Below, piece after piece: positions 5,958 to 9,224 of a stretch of 9,224 nt of DNA. The notes under the pieces are model-generated. The model searched no databases and was not told the DNA's origin. It saw only the letters and a list, made by a program, of their open reading frames with translations. The translations under genes were made by a program, and so were the position numbers. Numbering within the stretch: the stretch's first letter is position 1; every line of letters starts with the position of its first letter. This stretch comes from Glaesserella sp041814905 (GTDB taxonomy: Bacteria; Pseudomonadota; Gammaproteobacteria; Enterobacterales; Pasteurellaceae). Where the stretch lies: NCBI RefSeq assembly GCF_041814905.1, contig NZ_JBGXYA010000037.1:1-9224 (forward strand). Reading direction: 5' to 3'.

Positions 5958-7816
5958 CCCAACCACACCCTTTGATTCACATTCTTCCTCCCCAACTCGC
6001 AAATCAAATTGCCGCCGGCGAGGTGGTGGAACGTCCCGCTTCGGTCGTAAAAGAGTTAATCGAAAACAGTCTGGATGCCGGAGCAACCCAGATTCAGATC
6101 GATATTGAGAAAGGCGGTTCGCAGTTGATCCGCATTCGTGATAACGGTTGCGGGATTGGTAAACAGGATCTCACTTTAGCATTGGCACGCCATGCGACCA
6201 GCAAAATTGCGACCCTTGAAGATTTAGAAGCAATTTTAAGTCTCGGTTTCCGCGGTGAAGCGTTGGCAAGTATCAGTTCGGTATCACGTTTGACGTTGAC
6301 TTCCCGCCCGGAATACCAAACGGAAGCGTGGCAGGCTTATGCTCAAGGGCGTGATATGGAAGTCGACATTCAGCCCGCTTCTCATCCTGTTGGTACCACT
6401 ATTGAGGTTGCAAATTTGTTCTTCAATACCCCCGCCCGCCGTAAGTTTTTACGTACCGATAAAACGGAATTTGCGCATATTGAAGAAGTGGTGCGTCGTA
6501 TTGCATTAGCCAAGCCGAATGTGACTTTTATGCTCACTCATAACGATAAAAAAGTGCGTCATTATCGCGCGGTGGCGAATCAGAGTATGGAACAGCGGCA
6601 AAAGCGGATAGCGGCAATTTGCGGTGAAGAGTTTATTCAACATTCAGTGCATATCGATTGGCAGCATGATGATTTGCATCTTTACGGTTGGATTGGTGCG
6701 CCGGCATTGGCTCGCGGGCAGAATGATTTGAGCTACAGCTATGTGAATGGGCGAATGATGCGGGATAAAACGATTAATCATGCGATTCGTCAGGCTTATG
6801 GAGAACAACTGCCGAAAGAGTCCTATCCGGCGTTTGTGCTGTTTTTGGATATAGATCCGAGCCATGTCGATGTTAATGTGCATCCTGCAAAACACGAGGT
6901 TCGTTTCCACCAAGGGCGTTTGGTCCACGATTTTATCTATCAGGGCGTATTGAATGCCTTGGAAGGACAGGCGCCACTGCACTTAAACGAACATAATGTC
7001 AGTGAGCCGATTCCGCACTACACGCGGGATACCAACCGCGAAGCTTCCGGGCAGAATATTTTTGCGCAGCCTTACCGTGAACTGTCGCCAAAAAGCCCGC
7101 GCAGCCATTGGCAGGGAGCGGAATCGCACCGACATTCGGTTACGCCCGCGGTGAGCAAAGCGGAACAAAAATGGTATGGTGAATTGCTTTCTACATCCGA
7201 TTCTCCCGATATTGCATTAAACAAGCGGTCCGTTTCCGCGGATATTTTGCAAAATCGTAGCGAAATCACACCGCTTGTTGTAACGCAAACTGCATATTCA
7301 CACCATCTGCAAGCGTTAACTTTAGTGCAGAATGAAGCGTTGCTGCTTAAGCAAGACGAGCAGTTTTATTTGATTTCTCTCGAACAGTTGGCGCGCCTGA
7401 AACTGCGTGTTCAGCTGGAAAAAGCCGAAAGCCAAGCATTGTTGATTCCGCTGAATTTGACGTTGGATCACCACCAAGTCGAACAATGGGAAAAGCATCA
7501 AGCAGCGTTGAGCGCTTTAGGATTCGATATTCAACCCAAACAGTGGCAAGGACAAGTTCGTCTAACCGTTCAGCAGGTTCCCCGCTGCTTGCGTGAACAG
7601 AACCTTCAACAATTATTGCTTCAACTGTTTAATCAACAAGCGGTCGGTTTAGCCGAATTTTTTGCAAAAAATGCCTTGATTTCGACCGCTTGTAGTTTAG
7701 CCGAAGCCGTCGGCGTAATTGCCGAAGTGGAGCAGCACCATTCAGGTAAAACGGCATTGGCAAATTTATTCCTTACCGTGGATTTTGCTCAATATCTCGC
7801 CAAATTGCCCTGCTAA
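5954..7816 (+). CDS. mutL: DNA mismatch repair protein MutL
   Basis: MutL links mismatch recognition by MutS to MutH nicking and UvrD in methyl-directed repair. The 620-aa product has the usual length (615 in E. coli). The GHKL ATPase domain (about 1-335) shows E34 and N38 (ELIENSLDA), DNGCGI (63-68), RHATSKI (79-85), GFRGEALASI (98-107), YVNGR (263-267) and K312 in VNVHPAKHEVRF. A variable hydrophilic linker covers about 340-440, and the C-terminal dimerisation domain follows. The DQHAxxE endonuclease motif is absent, as expected where MutH does the cutting. No clear Shine-Dalgarno precedes the ATG, but the N-terminus (IHILPPQLANQIAAGEVVERPASVVKEL) fits the family. Four USS lie inside, in two inverted pairs. 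It appears monocistronic, away from the amiB-mutL-miaA arrangement of E. coli. Confidence 0.98.
   Translation: MTQPHPLIHILPPQLANQIAAGEVVERPASVVKELIENSLDAGATQIQIDIEKGGSQLIRIRDNGCGIGKQDLTLALARHATSKIATLEDLEAILSLGFRGEALASISSVSRLTLTSRPEYQTEAWQAYAQGRDMEVDIQPASHPVGTTIEVANLFFNTPARRKFLRTDKTEFAHIEEVVRRIALAKPNVTFMLTHNDKKVRHYRAVANQSMEQRQKRIAAICGEEFIQHSVHIDWQHDDLHLYGWIGAPALARGQNDLSYSYVNGRMMRDKTINHAIRQAYGEQLPKESYPAFVLFLDIDPSHVDVNVHPAKHEVRFHQGRLVHDFIYQGVLNALEGQAPLHLNEHNVSEPIPHYTRDTNREASGQNIFAQPYRELSPKSPRSHWQGAESHRHSVTPAVSKAEQKWYGELLSTSDSPDIALNKRSVSADILQNRSEITPLVVTQTAYSHHLQALTLVQNEALLLKQDEQFYLISLEQLARLKLRVQLEKAESQALLIPLNLTLDHHQVEQWEKHQAALSALGFDIQPKQWQGQVRLTVQQVPRCLREQNLQQLLLQLFNQQAVGLAEFFAKNALISTACSLAEAVGVIAEVEQHHSGKTALANLFLTVDFAQYLAKLPC
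7221..7253 (+). repeat. DNA uptake signal sequence in mutL, pair 1 left
   Basis: Perfect core ACAAGCGGTC (7221-7230), with TTTGCAAA at 7246-7253 (offset 25-32). It shares that palindrome with the inverted copy ending at 7278. Confidence 0.92.
7246..7278 (-). repeat. DNA uptake signal sequence in mutL, pair 1 right
   Basis: Minus-strand core ACAAGCGGT (7278 down to 7270; the next base is G instead of C), with the same TTTGCAAA (7246-7253) at offset 25-32. Together with the left copy it forms a symmetric 58-bp element, 7221-7278. Confidence 0.9.
7636..7668 (+). repeat. DNA uptake signal sequence in mutL, pair 2 left
   Basis: Perfect core ACAAGCGGTC (7636-7645), with TTTGCAAA at 7661-7668 inside a 16-bp palindrome (7657-7672). 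Confidence 0.92.
7661..7693 (-). repeat. DNA uptake signal sequence in mutL, pair 2 right
   Basis: Minus-strand perfect core ACAAGCGGTC (7693 down to 7684), sharing TTTGCAAA (7661-7668) at offset 25-32 with the left copy. The pair spans 7636-7693, again 58 bp. Confidence 0.92.
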
Positions 7817-7842
7817 ATCGAGTTATTCACGTAAATTTCAAG

Positions 7843-7871
7843 AAAAAATGTGGACTACTCCACATTTTTTT
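7843..7871 (+). terminator. Intrinsic terminator after mutL
   Basis: ATGTGGA (7848-7854) pairs with TCCACAT (7859-7865) around a CTAC loop. Five further A-T pairs extend the stem, and the 3' arm is a run of seven T residues (7865-7871). It separates mutL from cpdA. Confidence 0.9.
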
Positions 7872-7881
7872 ATTTTGCTTG

Positions 7882-7909
7882 CTGACAATATTTACTAAAT
7901 CAGTAGAGT
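7882..7909 (+). promoter_or_regulatory. Predicted cpdA promoter
   Basis: -35 CTGACA (7882-7887, one mismatch), 16-bp spacer, -10 TAGAGT (7904-7909, two mismatches). The predicted start is near 7916. I looked for a CRP site (TGTGA-N6-TCACA) and found no convincing one. Confidence 0.45.
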
Positions 7910-7949
7910 AGCGTTCTGTGTAAATAGTGCATGTTATCAGAGCAAAATT

Positions 7950-8777
7950 ATGGACGATGTTTATCACCTTAACACGGCAGCACCGGCTGTTCGTATTCTT
8001 CAAATTACCGATCCGCATTTATTTGCAACGGATTGCGGAGAGCTGCTTGGCGTTAATACGACCTTGAGCTTTCAGGCGGTGTTGAATGCCATTAATCAGG
8101 AGACTTTTGAATATGATATTGTTCTCGCTACCGGAGATTTGGTTCAAGATCATAATCGCGAGGCGTATCATCGTTTCGGACAGATGGTAAAATCGCTGAA
8201 TAAGCCTCTATTTTGGGTAGAGGGAAATCACGATATTCAACCTCAAATGGAAAATGCTCTGGCAATTTATGCGCAAATTCAGCCATTTAAACACATTTTG
8301 GCGGGGGAACATTGGCAGGTTATTTTGCTGAACAGTCAGGTTTACGGCGTTCCGCGCGGCGAATTAAGTTATCAACAGTTGGAATTTTTATACACTAAGC
8401 TGGCGGCACATCCCGAACGTCATGCGTTAATTGTGCTTCATCATAATGTGTTACCGACGAATTCGGCGTGGTTGGATCAACACAGTCTATCAAATTCGCA
8501 CCAACTGGCGGAACTGCTGAACCATTTTCCTCGGACAAAAGTCATCTTACACGGGCATATTCACCAAGAGGTGGATCGCTATTGGCACGGTTGCCGGGTG
8601 CTGGCAACGCCTTCAACCTGTATTCAATTTAAGCCGAATCATGATGCGTTTACCTTGGATCCAATCCCGCAAGGGTGGCGTGAGTTGAGCTTGATGCCTG
8701 ATGGCTCGGTTCAAACCGTTGTGAAGCGCTTAGATTGCAACGATTTTTTACCGAATTTTAAAGCCGTAGGTTATTAA
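7950..8777 (+). CDS. cpdA: 3',5'-cyclic AMP phosphodiesterase CpdA
   Basis: CpdA (Icc) hydrolyses cAMP to AMP and so dampens CRP-dependent expression. In Haemophilus influenzae the icc product is known to tune cAMP and thereby competence. The 275-aa product equals the E. coli length and aligns throughout. The calcineurin-like metallophosphoesterase motifs are intact: D21-P-H23 (ITDPHLF), GD at 62-63 (ATGDLVQD), GNHD at 92-95, HH at 164-165 and GHIH at 202-205. Further shared blocks are SWLDQHSL-like AWLDQHSL and LATPSTC-QFKP. Only a weak ribosome site (AGAG, eight bases upstream) precedes the ATG. It lies between the mutL terminator and the glnA promoter region and looks monocistronic; no obvious terminator follows it. 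Confidence 0.97.
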   Translation: MDDVYHLNTAAPAVRILQITDPHLFATDCGELLGVNTTLSFQAVLNAINQETFEYDIVLATGDLVQDHNREAYHRFGQMVKSLNKPLFWVEGNHDIQPQMENALAIYAQIQPFKHILAGEHWQVILLNSQVYGVPRGELSYQQLEFLYTKLAAHPERHALIVLHHNVLPTNSAWLDQHSLSNSHQLAELLNHFPRTKVILHGHIHQEVDRYWHGCRVLATPSTCIQFKPNHDAFTLDPIPQGWRELSLMPDGSVQTVVKRLDCNDFLPNFKAVGY

Positions 8778-8861
8778 ATTTCTATCATTTCATAGCAATT
8801 AAATCGCAACGATAAAACCGCTATATGCGTCGGCGATATTTTCCGCAAATTTTTGTAAATT

Positions 8862-8867
8862 TATAAT
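8862..8867 (+). promoter_or_regulatory. Candidate glnA promoter -10
   Basis: A perfect TATAAT at 8862-8867, with only a weak -35 (TTTTCC, 8839-8844). An alternative -10, TAGTAT at 8895-8900, is weaker. If the first is used, glnA has a leader of about 90 nt. No sigma-54 -24/-12 element (GG-N10-GC) is evident upstream, unlike in enteric glnA. Confidence 0.35.
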
Positions 8868-8908
8868 TTGGCTATGTTTCAATCTTCTGAAATTTAGTAT
8901 CTTTTGTC

Positions 8909-8930
8909 TTTCGCAAATTTGTTTGCGGAA
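8909..8930 (+). promoter_or_regulatory. Hairpin in the glnA leader
   Basis: CGCAAA (8912-8917) pairs with TTTGCG (8922-8927) around a four-base loop, extended by a G-U and two A-U pairs to nine pairs. The related string TCCGCAAATTT also occurs at 8842-8852. It may be a protein-binding site or an RNA element; the function is unknown. Confidence 0.35.
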
Positions 8931-8963
8931 ATGTAGCTCATTTCTCACCCAAGGATTCCAACT

Positions 8964-9224
8964 ATGTCAAACACCAATGTAATTGCGAATGTTGCAAAAT
9001 TAATTAGAGATAACGATATTAAGTTTGTGTTGCTGAAATTTACCGATATCAAAGGTAAAGAACACGGCGTTTCACTGCCGGTGAGTTTAGTTGCCGATGA
9101 TTTAGAAGACCTGTTTGAAGACGGTAAAATGTTCGACGGTTCGTCCGTTGAAGGTTGGAAAGCCATTAACAAAGCCGATATGTTGTTGATGCCGATTCCG
9201 GAAACCGCTGCGGTCGATCCTTTC
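8964..9224 (+). CDS. glnA: Glutamine synthetase GlnA, N-terminal part
   Basis: GlnA (EC 6.3.1.2) joins ammonia to glutamate using ATP and is the main route of ammonia assimilation. The reading frame is open from 8964 to the window end, giving 87 residues of a protein usually near 470; it is cut by the window, not by mutation. The N-terminal beta-grasp domain is recognisable: KFVLLKFTDIKGKEHGVS, then GKMFDGSSVEGWKAINKADM and MPIPETAAVDPF, as in bacterial type I enzymes. The ATG has a good Shine-Dalgarno, AAGGA at 8951-8955, eight bases upstream. The adenylylation-site tyrosine lies beyond the window, so regulation by GlnE cannot be judged. Confidence 0.97.
   Translation, partial: MSNTNVIANVAKLIRDNDIKFVLLKFTDIKGKEHGVSLPVSLVADDLEDLFEDGKMFDGSSVEGWKAINKADMLLMPIPETAAVDPF

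Noticed and set aside
5782..6108. Open frame starting at an ATG with GGGGG eight bases upstream (5769-5773), running over the mutL start
   Set aside because: Much of it is translated uptake sequence and the rest is mutL in another frame; it overlaps both promoter signals and resembles no family.
604..7693. Repeats as a CRISPR array or transposon ends
   Set aside because: The repeats are dispersed, in both orientations and within coding genes, with the known uptake core; no spacers of constant size, no transposase and no target-site duplications.
5954..7816. Endonuclease-type MutL
   Set aside because: The DQHAxxE metal-binding motif is absent; it is the MutH-dependent type.
7911..7935. CRP binding site before cpdA
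   Set aside because: TGTGT is followed by no matching right half-site.
8797..8825. Eleventh uptake signal before glnA
   Set aside because: Only GCGGT and a weak TTGC at about the right distance remain; at best a decayed copy.

Overview
This window is ordinary core chromosome of a member of the Pasteurellaceae, most likely the Actinobacillus/Mannheimia/Glaesserella branch. The proteins resemble E. coli and Haemophilus orthologs along their whole length. The decisive clue is ten copies of a DNA uptake signal sequence (USS) with the core ACAAGCGGTC, the type used by that branch rather than the Haemophilus influenzae type. The species cannot be named from the sequence alone.

Layout. Positions 1-558 are the distal end of a ribosomal RNA operon: two tandem 5S rRNA genes, tRNA-Asp(GUC), tRNA-Trp(CCA) and a strong intrinsic terminator. 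A two-gene plus-strand unit follows: xerD (chromosome dimer resolution recombinase) and a small three-helix membrane protein of unknown function. It ends at a terminator that also serves the convergent operon. Positions 1885-5703 hold a tightly overlapping minus-strand operon read in the order proA, yihY, dtd, tilS: proline synthesis, an inner-membrane protein, D-aminoacyl-tRNA deacylase and tRNA-Ile lysidine synthetase. A 250-bp divergent intergenic region separates proA from mutL (mismatch repair), which has its own terminator. Then come cpdA (cAMP phosphodiesterase) and the first 87 codons of glnA (glutamine synthetase), cut by the window end.

How the parts relate. The rRNA/tRNA genes, tilS and dtd serve translation and its fidelity; xerD and mutL are genome maintenance genes; cpdA controls cAMP, which in Pasteurellaceae helps govern sugar use and competence. 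The USS link to competence is physical: six of the ten USS lie in the 1.9 kb from the mutL promoter region to the end of mutL.

What stands out. I see no mobile element, CRISPR array, phage gene or new multigene system. The interesting signals are small-scale. (1) The two 5S genes are almost identical except that six of the eight base pairs of the terminal helix are replaced, all with compensation. (2) Nine of the ten USS carry a perfect TTTGCAAA at exactly the same distance from the core, and two inverted USS pairs inside mutL share that palindrome to form two symmetric 58-bp elements. (3) xerD and mutL share an identical 14-bp extended -10 promoter block, each abutted or followed by a USS.
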